Positions 19,601 to 27,751 of a stretch of 64,000 nt of DNA are shown here, piece by piece. Made by a program: the position numbers and the translations under genes. The notes below the pieces were generated by a model, which saw only the letters and a program-made list of their open reading frames with translations, made no database searches and had not been told where the DNA came from. The stretch is taken from contig DASXZY010000079.1 of assembly GCA_036501625.1 (NCBI GenBank), positions 310,001 to 374,000 on the forward strand. The letters run 5' to 3'. Numbering within the stretch: the first letter of the stretch is position 1; each line of letters begins with the position of its first letter. Source of the DNA: Palsa-1400 sp036501625 (lineage in GTDB: Bacteria > Verrucomicrobiota > Verrucomicrobiia > Limisphaerales > Palsa-1400).

Positions 19601-22600
19601 CGCCTGCCAAACCACCGTGCTTTGCGCGCTTTCGACGCAGCTTTGCACACTTGGCAGAGAAAGCGTGGCGCCATTGGTAACGTAGAAGCTGGCATCGTTG
19701 ATGTCTGTCACATTTCCCAGCGTCAGGGCGCCGTTGGTCATGGTCAGGACGGAGGCGTCCAGATTGGTGACCGTGCTGAGGTTTATCGTGCCGCCGCCCA
19801 AGGTCGCGCTCACGGCGGTCACACTGCCCAATTGGCCGGCCAGAATGACTCCGCCGTTGACGGGCAGCAATTGCGAATAGATGTAACTGCTATCAAACTG
19901 TTGCAGCGAGGAGAAATTGACTTCACTGCCGCTCCCGCTGGCCTCCACATCCGCGATGCCGGTGGAGATGGAATCCAAGCCGTCCAAGTTGACGTATCCA
20001 CCCGACAGCGCCTGGACAAAGAGGGCAATGCCGGAATTGTAAACATAGAAGGGACACGCGAGATTAGTCAGCGCGGTCATCGCCAGCGTGCTGCCCGCCC
20101 CGGCGGCCTGCCAGGTGGCCGGGGCATCCTCGGTGCAAGCCACTACTTTCGGAAGTGAAAGCGCGGCGCCGTTGCCAGCATACAAACTAGTGTCGGTAAT
20201 GTTAACAGCGTTGCTCAGCGTGACCGAGCCGTTGGTCACCGTCACGGAGGAACTGCTCAAGTTGGTCACGGTATTCAGATTGAGAGCGCCGCCGCCCAAA
20301 ACAACCGTCACGGATGTCATGCTTCCAAGCTGCCCTGTCAGAATCGTTGCGCCACCGCTGGGCTGCAACCGCGAATAGACGAAGGAACTGTCAAACTGCC
20401 GCAAGGCCGAAAGATTGATTTCGCTGCCGGCGCCGCTGGACTGAAAGTCCGCGATACCGGTGGAGATGGAATCCAAACCGTTCAGGTTGACAAGCCCGCC
20501 GGCCTGCGCCTGAACGAAGAGGGCGACGCCGGAATTGTAGAAATTGTAGGGGCCCGCGAGATTGGTCAGCCCCGTCAAAGACAGGACGCTGCCCAACCCG
20601 CTGGCTTGCCAGGTGGCCGGTGAGTCGTTGGTGCAATTCAAGACATTCGGCAGGGAAAGTGTGGCGCCATTGCTGACATAAAAACTGGCGTCGTCGATGT
20701 TGGCCACGTTAGGCAGCGTCAACGAGCCATTGGTAATCGTCAATACGGTCCCGCTCAAATTCGTCACCCCATTTAAATTGAGCGTGCCGCCGCCTATATC
20801 CACAGCGACCATGTTCACGCTGCTCAGGTTCCCTGCCAGAATCGTTCCGCCGCTGCTGGGCTGCAACAGCGAATAGACGAAGGAGCTGTCAAACTGCTGC
20901 AGGGCCGATATATTGACTTCGCTGCCCGCGCCGCTGGATTGCACATTCGCAATGCCCGCGGTTATGGCCAGCAAACCGTCCAGGTTGATAAGCCCGCCGT
21001 TCTGCGCCTGAATGTAGAGCGCCTCGCTGGGATTGTAGAAGTTGTAGGGGCACGCGAGATTGGCCAGCCCCGTCAATGCCAGCACGCTGCCCGGCCCGCT
21101 GGCCTGCCAGGTCTGTGTGCCGTCATCGTTGCAAGCGGTTACGGACGGCAGCGAAAGCGTGGCTCCAGAACTGACATACAAACTGGCGTCGTTGATATTG
21201 ACGAGATTAGGCAGCGTCAACGCGCCATTGGTTAGCGTCAAGATCGACCCGCTCATGTTCGTCACTGAGTGCAAATTGAGCGTGCCGTTGCCTAATACCG
21301 CGGTGACCATGTTCATGCTGCCCAATTGCCCGGCCAAAATCACGCCGCCACTGCTGGTCTGCAACTGCGAGTACGTGTAGGCGCTGTCAAAATTCTGCAA
21401 GGCCGACAAATTGATTTCGCTGCCGGAGCCGCTGGATTGCACGAACGCGATGCCCGCGGATATGGCCGACAATCCGTCGAGGTTGACAAGCCCGCCGGAT
21501 TGCGCCTGGATGTAAAGCCCCTCGCTGGGATTGTAGAAGTTGTAAGGGCACGCGAGATTGGCCAGCCCCGTCAACGCCAGCACGCTGCCCGGCCCATTGG
21601 CCTGCCAGGTCGCTGTATTATCATCGTTGCAACTGGTGACGGACGGCAACGAAAGCGTGGCGCCAGAACTGACATACAAACTGGCGTCGTAGATATTGGC
21701 CACGTTGGTCAATGTCACCGAGCCATTGGTCACGACCAGGGTTGAATCACTCATATTGGTCACCGCGGCGAGGTTCATCGCGCCGCCACCCAGCCAGGCC
21801 GTCACGCCGATCATGTCTTGCAATTGGCCCGTCAGAATCGCGCCGCCGCCGCTGGGCTGCAATAGCGAATAAACATAGGTGCCATCGAATTGCTGCAAGG
21901 CCGACAAATTGATCTGGCTGCCAGCGCCGGAGGACTGGAATTCAACGATGCCGGAGGAAATCGAAGCCAGGCCGTTCAAGTTGACGCCGCCGCCAGACTG
22001 CGCCTGAATAAATAATGCAGTGCCGGAATTATAGAAATTGTACGGACCAACCAGGTTGGTCAGGCCCGTCAAGGCCAGGCCGCTGCCCGCCCCGCTGGCC
22101 AGCCAGGTCACGGCGGCTGTATTGGAGCAATTTCGGACAGCCGGGATCGAGAGCGATCCCCCGCTGTTGACGTAAAAGCTGGCATTCTGAATATTGGCGG
22201 CGCTGGCCAATGTCACCGAGATGCCGTTGACCGTCAGCACGCTGCCGCTCAAATTGGTCACAGCGTTGAGATTAAGCATGTTGGATGAGCTTAAGGTAAT
22301 ATTCACCCCTTCCAATGTGCTCAGTTGTGGAATGGAAACAGTGGCGCCGCCGTTGGCCTGGATCGAAGAACCGTTGCCGCCATCGAAGGATGTCAGCGCC
22401 GGGAAATTCGCTGTGCCGCCGTTCACAATGATCGTGCCGCCGGAGATATTGGTCAGAGACGCAAATGTCACCGTGCCGCCGTTAATGGTGATGCTGTTTA
22501 ACTCGCCGATTTTTCCCACCTGCATGGTTGAGTTGGAGTTGATCGTCACGCCCACGAGCGATCCGCCGGTCATGTTCGGAATTTCCAGGGTTCCACCCGT

Positions 22601-24403
22601 GCTGGTTTCAAAGGTGACGAGATACGGGCCTTGTCCATTGCAGGTGATCAGCCCAGTCAAATTAATCAAGCTGTTGGAGCCGTCGGCCTGGAAAGCCAGC
22701 GGGCCAGCCTGGATAGCAGCCAGGTTCGCGGCCAGAATCTGTCCGCCGGCCTCGGCTTGGATGGTGGGAAAACCGCATTCTGCTCCGGTAATGTTGGCCA
22801 GCACGGGCAGGCTCAGCACGCTGTTGGAACCTGTCACGATCCAATTGGCGCCGTTGCAACTCTTTGTGTAATTCACGAGCGCGGGCGCCGTCACCGACGA
22901 TCCCGCGCTGATGTTAAAATTGCCGTCGTTAATATTAACCAGCGCCGGGAAACTAAGAGCCGCGCCGCCCGACGCCGTGATCAAGCCGCCGGACATGTTC
23001 GTCAACGCCGGAAATACGGACGTCCCGCCGGGGACAGTCAAACTGGCCAATTGGCCCAGCGGCGCGGTTTGAAGCGTCCCGTTCGTATTAAGCGTCACAC
23101 CGACAAACGGCCCGCCAGACATGTTCGGAACTTGCAGGTCTCCTCCCGCGCTGGCTTCGAACGTGACCAGGTAAGGACTTTGCCCGGCGCAACTCGTCAG
23201 CGCGCTCATGTTAATAAAGCTGCCGCCGCCGTCCGCCTGGAAAGCAAGCGGGCCTGCCTGGATATTCGCCAGCTTTGTCATCAAAATATGACCGCCCGCC
23301 TCGGCTTGAATGAAAGGATAATTGCACGGATTCCCGGTCATGTTGGTGAGCGCGGGGAGATTCAAGAGCGTGTTCGTGCCTGTGACCGTCCAATTCGCGC
23401 CGTTGCAGCTTTTGCCGTAGCTGGGCAATGCGGCCGCCGTCACCGAAGCTCCGACGCTTAGGTTGAAATTGCCGTCATCGATATTGGTCAGCGCCGGAAG
23501 GCTGACGGCCGCGCCCACGGCCGCAACCAAGCCGCCGGACATGTTCGTCAAAGCTGGAAGAGTGACTGTCCCGCCATTGACAGTGAGACTGGTCAATTCA
23601 CCGAGGGGCGCTGTTTGGAGGGTGGCATTTGTGTTGATTGTTACGCCGACGAACGGCCCGCCAGACATATTGGAAGCTATGAGGGTCCCTCCAGCGCTGG
23701 ATTCAAACGTGACAAGGTACGGGCTTTGCCCCGAACAGCTAGACAGCGCGCCTATATTAATTAAGCTATTGCTCCCATCCGCCTGAAAAGCAAGCGGCCC
23801 TGCCTCGATGCTAAAGAGGTTGGTGGCGAAGATATGGCCGCCCGCCGAGGCCTTGATCACTGGAAAATTGCACGCCGCGCCGGTGATGTTGGTCAGTCCC
23901 GGCAGATTCAAGACGCTGTTGGAGCCTGTCGCCGTCCAATTGGCGCCATTGCAGGCTTTTGTATAGTTTTGCAGGCCCGGCAGGATCATCACCGCCCCGC
24001 CGCTGACCGCGAAATTGCCGTCCGCGCCAACCACCGGGCCGGTGGAAGTGAAGGTCGTGGCGCTGCCGCTCGCCGCAAGCCCGCCACTCGTGCCAACCGT
24101 TAATGTTCCCTGGATCGATGACACTCCTAAAGTGACGGTCAAGACGTTATTGGTGATAGTCAGGCCTTTGTTGCATACAACCGATTCCACGGTCACGCTG
24201 GCAGAGATAACGACCGTGCCGCCGATGCCGTTAGTGATAAAGACCGAGTTGCCGGGGCCTGGCACCTGGTTTCCGACCCAGTTTTGCGAGTTGTTCCATG
24301 ATGCGCCATCACCGTTGCCGCTCCAGACAACGGGCTGGCTAAAGACTTCCGCCACACCCAAAAGGTAAATGGCAGCCATGAGCAGAATTCGAGGTGTTTT
24401 CAT
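13643..24403 (-). CDS. Giant secreted tandem-repeat protein with MBG, IPT/TIG, Ig-like, FnIII-like and C-terminal cassette domains
   Basis: A 3586-residue exported protein with a signal peptide ending near VFSQ (residue 23). The start VVWSGNGDGASWNNSQNW resembles autotransporter-type strand repeats. About residues 130-660 hold three units of about 182 residues marked by CNGANW. About 690-1690 hold six units of about 166 residues marked by TWQASG and NFYN. Both are rich in LPALTN-like steps and suggest a long beta-solenoid. Then come three MBG-like modules (1694-1938), an IPT/TIG domain (1938-2028), two Ig-like domains (2028-2204), a CarboxypepD-regulatory-like module (about 2511-2584), an FnIII-like domain (3196-3291), a putative-Ig/cadherin-like domain (3291-3389), a cohesin-like stretch and the C-terminal cassette ending TYFRLQ. 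It is probably a surface adhesin or matrix protein; no enzyme motif was seen. Confidence 0.82.
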   Translation of the reverse strand: MKTPRILLMAAIYLLGVAEVFSQPVVWSGNGDGASWNNSQNWVGNQVPGPGNSVFITNGIGGTVVISASVTVESVVCNKGLTITNNVLTVTLGVSSIQGTLTVGTSGGLAASGSATTFTSTGPVVGADGNFAVSGGAVMILPGLQNYTKACNGANWTATGSNSVLNLPGLTNITGAACNFPVIKASAGGHIFATNLFSIEAGPLAFQADGSNSLINIGALSSCSGQSPYLVTFESSAGGTLIASNMSGGPFVGVTINTNATLQTAPLGELTSLTVNGGTVTLPALTNMSGGLVAAVGAAVSLPALTNIDDGNFNLSVGASVTAAALPSYGKSCNGANWTVTGTNTLLNLPALTNMTGNPCNYPFIQAEAGGHILMTKLANIQAGPLAFQADGGGSFINMSALTSCAGQSPYLVTFEASAGGDLQVPNMSGGPFVGVTLNTNGTLQTAPLGQLASLTVPGGTSVFPALTNMSGGLITASGGAALSFPALVNINDGNFNISAGSSVTAPALVNYTKSCNGANWIVTGSNSVLSLPVLANITGAECGFPTIQAEAGGQILAANLAAIQAGPLAFQADGSNSLINLTGLITCNGQGPYLVTFETSTGGTLEIPNMTGGSLVGVTINSNSTMQVGKIGELNSITINGGTVTFASLTNISGGTIIVNGGTANFPALTSFDGGNGSSIQANGGATVSIPQLSTLEGVNITLSSSNMLNLNAVTNLSGSVLTVNGISVTLASAANIQNASFYVNSGGSLSIPAVRNCSNTAAVTWLASGAGSGLALTGLTNLVGPYNFYNSGTALFIQAQSGGGVNLNGLASISSGIVEFQSSGAGSQINLSALQQFDGTYVYSLLQPSGGGAILTGQLQDMIGVTAWLGGGAMNLAAVTNMSDSTLVVTNGSVTLTNVANIYDASLYVSSGATLSLPSVTSCNDDNTATWQANGPGSVLALTGLANLACPYNFYNPSEGLYIQAQSGGLVNLDGLSAISAGIAFVQSSGSGSEINLSALQNFDSAYTYSQLQTSSGGVILAGQLGSMNMVTAVLGNGTLNLHSVTNMSGSILTLTNGALTLPNLVNINDASLYVSSGATLSLPSVTACNDDGTQTWQASGPGSVLALTGLANLACPYNFYNPSEALYIQAQNGGLINLDGLLAITAGIANVQSSGAGSEVNISALQQFDSSFVYSLLQPSSGGTILAGNLSSVNMVAVDIGGGTLNLNGVTNLSGTVLTITNGSLTLPNVANIDDASFYVSNGATLSLPNVLNCTNDSPATWQASGLGSVLSLTGLTNLAGPYNFYNSGVALFVQAQAGGLVNLNGLDSISTGIADFQSSGAGSEINLSALRQFDSSFVYSRLQPSGGATILTGQLGSMTSVTVVLGGGALNLNTVTNLSSSSVTVTNGSVTLSNAVNITDTSLYAGNGAALSLPKVVACTEDAPATWQAAGAGSTLAMTALTNLACPFYVYNSGIALFVQALSGGYVNLDGLDSISTGIADVEASGSGSEVNFSSLQQFDSSYIYSQLLPVNGGVILAGQLGSVTAVSATLGGGTINLSTVTNLDASVLTMTNGALTLGNVTDINDASFYVTNGATLSLPSVQSCVESAQSTVVWQASGAGSVLNLTGLTNVVAPYNQFNSGEALYIQALAGGQVNLYQLLSIASGATQLEASGADSVVNVTRLINYVPGTTTLTTAGGGVIVRAQPLLLVTANNASMTYGGTVPVLSVNYAGFTNTDTSNSLTVQPSISTTATSLSHPGAYPITVSGAVDANYTIVFVPGTLTINPAPLSITASNETKVYGQLAALPSTAFSVSGLLNGDAIAGITLTSAGAVSNAAVGNYALSATNATGPRAANYNITYHAGTLAVAKAPLAITANNQSKYFGKTLVFNGTAFTASGLQNGERVGSVTLTSAGAISSATVAGSPYPIIPSAAAGGTFAAGNYSISYVNGSLTVVPTGAAPAISSVAPGAAPVNGGTAITINGANFEQGATVNFGALPATLVTFVSPGVLTAVTPVSASGTVGVTVINPDGNSITASAALAFGNGPVIVTGPASLALSPGQSAHFAVTATGDATLAYQWQFNGANLANNGRIAGVTTAALTIGNSTVADDGYYRCVVTNLYASATSASAMLSVVAPPSLVTVSPPSVSVGQGGSATLAATNGGTGPFGYAWYQNGVLVPGQTTSVFNIASAQASASYTVVVSNVSGMATSAPVALTLLGYCMNGQPTQLTYPEGTNFIPINVTTYNCGTQTPAPNAAGVVWLSIDGTTRNLAVTTDGSGNGVAYFTPLPVEVGLVKYGFALPGQGEPAYTGSFTIIGMNLSAQSESPQLVVGAPQTNTLLLNNLTPVPLTGITAAVLGAPGNVNVQVSVPSVVTSNGAIQTAYILEATSVGQGQAQFSIQYTSAQGATVTLPFTATISPPTAQLAAAPPSLVAAMINGTQTLVTFTLTNFGGAASGPLQIDLPPASWLSLSTAQPIPSLGVNQSGQIMLSLTPTNGQTLGEYTGSLVIQGSNTSLTVPFTFTDVSTMKGNLQVTAQDELTIYGANQPNLSNATVSVSDLLTGSNIATQVTGASGTVTFSNLTSAYYNIAVTAPDHGNFNTTLLLAANATTPVTAFLPLNLVDYTWTVIPTSIPDTYDFTLTTIFVTEVPWPEITVNPIDLCTLPNCTNQYDLVINNSGLIAAEGLQIVINNSNPYWSFTTLVTNLGNLAAESSITVPITLTRLGCATNIGGPTSIDASLNWYVAALNGTKYYSTPIFIYNANCVPGNGGSPPVGPARGGGSGVAGYSSPISYTYTPVPGAVVNVTLQIDQTAVLTANAFHATLSLTNGAASPITDLQVVLNPVYTNGNPATNAFFVQQPLLYGVNAVDGSGSLAPGAGGQADWTVIPTTNAAPVGTSNYAIGGSISYVYEGQQVIIPLFPVPISVLPEPQLNLDYFLQHDVYSQDPFTSVFEPPIPFALGLRVRNTGFGVADNFTITSAQPVIINNANGLLINFQIISSDVGTNTIPVPSLTLNMGNIDPGANVVGIWEMTSSLEGDFTNFQATFQHLDSLGGQQTSLVNSVRIHEMTHVVEITCPGDDHIADFLCNDTTNVDALPDDVYSSDGNVYPVTSLTGAVAAGTVSRINSTITISDVADNISSGFVYFQLVDPSGGQYAITGVKRSDGTELFVGTNVWQTPVRPHMVPPQLNNLIHIFDCDSTGSYTVAYGPAIAAPQVTTLAAENVTPTNATLSGVINPESGATEYYFEWGLTATYGDFTPTNSLTANLGSPQAVTAFINSLAPTTAVHYQLVAINAIGTNFGGDQTLKTSALPLPVIAPVPNQMAIVGRNIVITNIAVVATPPVTFTLGGTVPAGASISTNGVFTWTPDCPQGSTTNIITVWAADSGTPQLSNSTTFQIVVGECVQLGIGSAVVPVGQTGSVPVTLFSTVGITNLSFALNVPANRLANYTISPSNSAIASASVQAASDAPVFTLVTRPGQTLPSPSLLGSIGFKALAGDSIFLPVTATNIIGLQTGGIGVGNVTSLPGQVTIVGFHPLLAPALSSNGTIILTLFGTPGSNYVMAFTTNLALTNWQTGSTILLTNIQQNISLPITGPHTYFRLQ
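19330..22320 (-). repeat. Six tandem 498-bp coding repeats
   Basis: Six in-frame units of about 166 codons inside the giant gene. Matching anchors recur near 19556, 20057, 20555, 21053, 21551 and 22049, about 498 bases apart. Two neighbouring copies (near 21.05 and 21.55 kb) are almost identical over long stretches, for example around the anchor that reads TGGCCAGCCCCGTCAA. The boundaries are approximate. Confidence 0.8.
22380..24015 (-). repeat. Three tandem 546-bp coding repeats
   Basis: Three in-frame units of about 182 codons at the N-terminal side of the giant gene. Anchors coding GANW recur near 22841, 23388 and 23935. They are related in style to, but distinct from, the 498-bp units. 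The boundaries are approximate. Confidence 0.75.
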
Positions 24404-24456
24404 TTTTGAGATTAAAGCGTGTCGCTATGTGAACCAAATACGGACCGGGATCCTGA

Positions 24457-24475
24457 AATGCCCTTTTGGGGCATT
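24457..24475. promoter_or_regulatory. 7-bp stem hairpin upstream of the giant gene
   Basis: AATGCCC (24457-24463) and GGGCATT (24469-24475) pair around TTTTG. It lies 54 bases upstream of the giant gene start and 89 bases beyond the SDR stop on the same strand. It could be a terminator of the SDR transcript or a leader element of the giant gene. Confidence 0.4.
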
Positions 24476-24563
24476 ACAACTGATTATTCCACCTTAAATG
24501 GAAGAAAAGGTCAATGACTTTCGGCGAATTTTTGGATGCTCGCGGCCGGAGAACGCCGATTTA

Positions 24564-25355
24564 TCACTTCTTGGCAGGCAGCGCGCGGGTTGCGCCGGTG
24601 GAAATGCCGCCATCGACCAGCAAGGTCTGGCCGGTGATGTATTCGCTGGCGTCGGAGGCTAGGAAGACAATGGCGCCTTCCAGGTCGCGTGGCTGCCCGG
24701 GGCGCTTTAGGGGGATGCGGTCGCACAAATACTGGACCCATTCCTGGTTTTCGTACATGACGGCGTTTTGGGCCGTTTTGAACCATCCAGGCGCCAGGCA
24801 GTTAACGGTAACGCCGTGGACTCCCCAATCATCAGCGAGGCTCATGGTCAATTGCTTGACGCCTCCCCGGCTGGCTCCGTACGGCCCCAATCCGGCGTAT
24901 CCAGCCACCGCTGTGACGGAGCCGATATTGATGATGCGGCCGCGTTTGCGCGCGATCATCTGCGGCGCCACAGCCTGCGAAACGAAAAATGTGCCGCGCA
25001 AATTAGTTTCCAGGATGAGGTTCCAATCGTCCCAGGTCACTTCAAGGGCAGGTTTGCGGACATTGCAGCCGGCATTATTGACAAGGATGTCAATCCGGCC
25101 AAAGTGTTCCATCGCCTGGGCCGCCATTTGCCGGATGCTGTCGAGATCGCGCACATCCAGCGCCACGGAGAACGCGCGGCGGCCCATGGCTTCGATTTCC
25201 TGCTGGAATTCGCGCAGGGTCTCGGCGCGGCGGCTGGTAATAATCAGGTCGGCCCCCGCCGCCGCCAGGGCGCGCGCGAAATACTGGCCCAATCCGCGGC
25301 TGGCGCCGGTGACCAGCGCGACTTTTCCTGTCAAATCGAATGGTGAGGCGGACAT
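24564..25355 (-). CDS. Short-chain dehydrogenase/reductase, gluconate 5-dehydrogenase-like, with YxxxR active-site variant
   Basis: A 263-residue classical SDR, probably NAD(P)-dependent and cytoplasmic. The cofactor loop TGASRGLG is at 16-23, NNAG at 93-96, N118, S146 and Y159 are present. The usual lysine of YxxxK is replaced: Y159-G-A-S-R163, codon CGG. The C-terminal LLVDGGIS is normal. The start ATG at 25353-25355 lies 2 bases after the stop of the zinc dehydrogenase gene. The pair recalls idnO/idnD-type sugar-acid oxidation in arrangement, but the substrate is not shown by the sequence. Confidence 0.85.
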   Translation of the reverse strand: MSASPFDLTGKVALVTGASRGLGQYFARALAAAGADLIITSRRAETLREFQQEIEAMGRRAFSVALDVRDLDSIRQMAAQAMEHFGRIDILVNNAGCNVRKPALEVTWDDWNLILETNLRGTFFVSQAVAPQMIARKRGRIINIGSVTAVAGYAGLGPYGASRGGVKQLTMSLADDWGVHGVTVNCLAPGWFKTAQNAVMYENQEWVQYLCDRIPLKRPGQPRDLEGAIVFLASDASEYITGQTLLVDGGISTGATRALPAKK

Positions 25356-25357
25356 GC

Positions 25358-26386
25358 TCAGGGTTGCAATACGACTTTGAACAGGCCCGGCTCCTTGCCG
25401 TAAAGACGCTCGAACCATCGCGGCCCGTCTTCCAACGGCGCCACGGCGCTGACGAGCGGGGCGGCTTGGATTTCCCCTTTGGCCAAGGCATCCAGGCAGG
25501 CCGGGTATTCGCCGCAGGACGCGCACGAACCATAAACAGACAACTCGCGCGTGACGCACGCTTGCAGCGGAAATTCCACCGTCGGCGCGACATTCCCAAC
25601 CAGCGTCACAGAACCCCCTTTGCGGGCCGAGCGGATGGCCAAGTCGACCGTTGGCGAAATACCGACCGCCTCGAAAACATTCTCCGCACCGCGGCCGCCG
25701 GTCCATTCCATGATTTCACCCAGCGCGGCCGGGCCAGACTTGATGGCATCCGTTGCGCCGAGTTTTTTGGCAAGGGACAGCCGATCTGGCACCGTATCGA
25801 CGGCCATGATTTGGTTGCAGTCCGCCCTGCGCAACGCTTGGATAATCAGCAACCCAATAAGCCCCGCGCCCACAACCACGGCCCGTCCGCCCGCTTGCGG
25901 CCCAGCCCGGTGCAAAGCGTGAAAGGCGATGGACAGTGGCTCGGTCAAGGCCGCGTGTTCGAAAGGCATGGCATCCGGCAGGCGATAAAGGACCCGTTGC
26001 GGAACGGCCACGAATTGGGCGAAAGCGCCGTGCTGGCGGTAATCTTCACAGGAGACTCCCAAGACACGGCGCTGATCGCAAAGATTGATGCGCCCTTCCC
26101 GGCAATACTCGCAACTCCCGCAGTAAATGGTGGAATCGAATGTGACCCGCGCCCCGGTTTCCCAGCCTTGGACATCCGGCCCGGTGCGAACAATCACGCC
26201 GGCGGCTTCATGGCCCATGATGATCGGCGGGCGGCGGCGGCCCGTGCTGCCATCCATGCCGTGGACATCGCTGCCGCAAATGCCGCACGCCTTGACCTGC
26301 ACCATGACCGAATCCGGCCGCAACGCCGGTTCGGGCGCGTCTTCCAAAGCGAATCGTTTATATTCTACAAGCGTCAGTGCCTTCAC
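25358..26386 (-). CDS. Zinc-dependent alcohol dehydrogenase, sorbitol/idonate dehydrogenase-like (MDR family)
   Basis: A 342-residue medium-chain dehydrogenase. The catalytic zinc ligands lie in ACGICGSDVHG (Cys) and MGHEAAG (His-Glu). The structural zinc site is CGSCEYCREGRINLC. The Rossmann loop is VVVGAGLIGLL. It would oxidise a polyol or secondary alcohol with NAD+ and shares an operon with the SDR that follows after 2 bases. The GTG start at 26384-26386 (VKALTLVEYKRF) is chosen because family members begin there. An in-frame extension to 26488 would cross into the divergent lpxI gene start and looks spurious. Confidence 0.88.
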   Translation of the reverse strand: MKALTLVEYKRFALEDAPEPALRPDSVMVQVKACGICGSDVHGMDGSTGRRRPPIIMGHEAAGVIVRTGPDVQGWETGARVTFDSTIYCGSCEYCREGRINLCDQRRVLGVSCEDYRQHGAFAQFVAVPQRVLYRLPDAMPFEHAALTEPLSIAFHALHRAGPQAGGRAVVVGAGLIGLLIIQALRRADCNQIMAVDTVPDRLSLAKKLGATDAIKSGPAALGEIMEWTGGRGAENVFEAVGISPTVDLAIRSARKGGSVTLVGNVAPTVEFPLQACVTRELSVYGSCASCGEYPACLDALAKGEIQAAPLVSAVAPLEDGPRWFERLYGKEPGLFKVVLQP

Positions 26387-26475
26387 GAGACAATGATTAT
26401 GGATAATGGAGTCCAGACTTCCATCCAAAAGTGAAACGGATTGCCCGGCCATCCGGGAACGGTTACGGTTTGAGC

Positions 26476-27294
26476 ATGGATCAACCATTGGACACCCTGG
26501 GCATTATCGCCGGCAATCGTTCGCTGCCGCTGGCTTTGGCGGAGCAGGCCCGCGCTGGCGGTGTCAAACGGATCGTTGCGGTCGCCTTCGACAATGAGAC
26601 GGACCCCGCGCTGGCGCAAAAAGTCGATGAGATCGTGTGGTTGAAGGTGGGGCAATTGTCCAAAATGATCGCGGCCTTCAAGGAGCGCGGCGTGACCCAG
26701 TGCGTCATGGCGGGGCAAATCGCGCCCAAAAATCTGTTTGACTTGCGCCCGGATATGCGCGCGGTGGCCTTGCTGATGAAAGTGAAGGAACGCAACGCGC
26801 ATTCCATTTTCAGCGCGATTGCCGATGAGTTGAAGAAGGACGGCATCGAATTGATTGAGCCTTTGCGCTGGCTGCGCCCGTTTATGCCGGGAGCTGGCTT
26901 CGTCCTCGGCCCGGCGCTGAACGAGTCGCAAAAGGAAGACGCGGTTTTCGGCTTTCGCATCGCCAAGGAAATCTCGCGCCTGGAAATCGGGCAAACGGTG
27001 GTGGTGAAGGAAGGCACGGTGCTGGCGGTGGAAGGCTTCGAGGGGACGGACGCCTGCCTGCGCCGCGGCGGTGAATTGGCTGGCGGGAAAGGCGCGCTGG
27101 CCGTCAAAGTCGCCAAGGAAAAGCACGATTTGCGTTTCGACATCCCCTGCGCTGGCGCCCGCACCTTGGAAACCTGCCATGCCGCCCGCATTTCCGCCGT
27201 GATATTTGAAGCGGACAAAACGCTGCTTTTGGACGGCGCGGAAACCGAATCGCTGGCTCGCAAACACAAAATCACGCTGGCAGCCTGGCGTTAG
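26476..27294 (+). CDS. lpxI: UDP-2,3-diacylglucosamine pyrophosphatase LpxI
   Basis: LpxI (DUF1009) cleaves UDP-2,3-diacylglucosamine to lipid X and UMP in lipid A synthesis; it replaces LpxH in many non-enteric Gram-negatives. The 272-residue protein has the N-terminal LGIIAGNRSLPLALAEQA block and, in the C-terminal half, VVVKEGTVLAVEGFEGTDA followed by LRRGGELAGG. The chosen start MDQPLDTLGIIAG matches family length. An ATG at 26431 in frame is possible. It is divergent from the zinc dehydrogenase gene with a gap of about 90 bases. Its presence supports an outer membrane with lipid A. Confidence 0.92.
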   Translation: MDQPLDTLGIIAGNRSLPLALAEQARAGGVKRIVAVAFDNETDPALAQKVDEIVWLKVGQLSKMIAAFKERGVTQCVMAGQIAPKNLFDLRPDMRAVALLMKVKERNAHSIFSAIADELKKDGIELIEPLRWLRPFMPGAGFVLGPALNESQKEDAVFGFRIAKEISRLEIGQTVVVKEGTVLAVEGFEGTDACLRRGGELAGGKGALAVKVAKEKHDLRFDIPCAGARTLETCHAARISAVIFEADKTLLLDGAETESLARKHKITLAAWR

Positions 27295-27751
27295 AAAACA
27301 TCCGGGCTTGGCGGCTAAAAATATCGCAATTCACCGTAATTAGGCGCATTCGAGCGGCCTAACCCCAATCTTTTGCGGCACCGGGAAACGCGCGGGGTTG
27401 AGCGCGGGCGCCTTTGCTATTTGAACTATTTTTGATGTTCATGCGAGAATTTTGCCATAAAGGCCAAAAGCGGAAAAACCTACGGTAGTGTTTTTGGCAT
27501 GATTTTTTTGGACCCGAGTGAAACAATGGATGTTTTTCTGGAAGAACGTATTGCGAATTGAAAAAACGCAAAAAATCGAAAAATCGATTGCGAAAGCTCC
27601 TCTTTTTTTGGCCGGAACCGCTGTTTTTCTGCAAGGATGAATGAATTTTTGGACGCTAAATTTGCAAGTGACTGTGGCGCAATAAGATATAACATTCACT
27701 TTTTTGGTTTTGGTTCTTCCTTGCGGCGGCGGCGGGGTTGATTAAGGTTAC
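27295..27751. other. 457-base AT-rich intergenic region
   Basis: No convincing gene was found. The region has several runs of T or A (six to eight bases) and short overlapping ORFs on the minus strand with unlikely Phe/Lys/Arg composition. A short palindrome lies within AAATCGAAAAATCGATT near 27572-27588. AAGG before the hemX-like start lies at about 27744-27747. It probably carries the promoter of the haem operon, but no clear -35/-10 pair can be assigned. Confidence 0.6.

Noticed and set aside
19330..24015. CRISPR-like array suggested by regular repeats
   Set aside because: Units are 498 and 546 bases long, in frame and coding; no short palindromic repeat with unique spacers is present.
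25356..25706. Reading of the SDR extended about 117 residues upstream
   Set aside because: It is antisense-frame overlap with the zinc dehydrogenase; the SDR fold begins exactly at the ATG of 25355.
26387..26488. N-terminal extension of the zinc dehydrogenase
   Set aside because: The extra residues match no family start and overlap the lpxI promoter region; the GTG at 26386 gives the usual N-terminus.
27359..27699. Several overlapping minus-strand frames in the AT-rich gap
   Set aside because: Phe/Lys/Arg/Ser-rich composition produced by A and T runs, no ribosome site and several frames open at once, so none is convincing.
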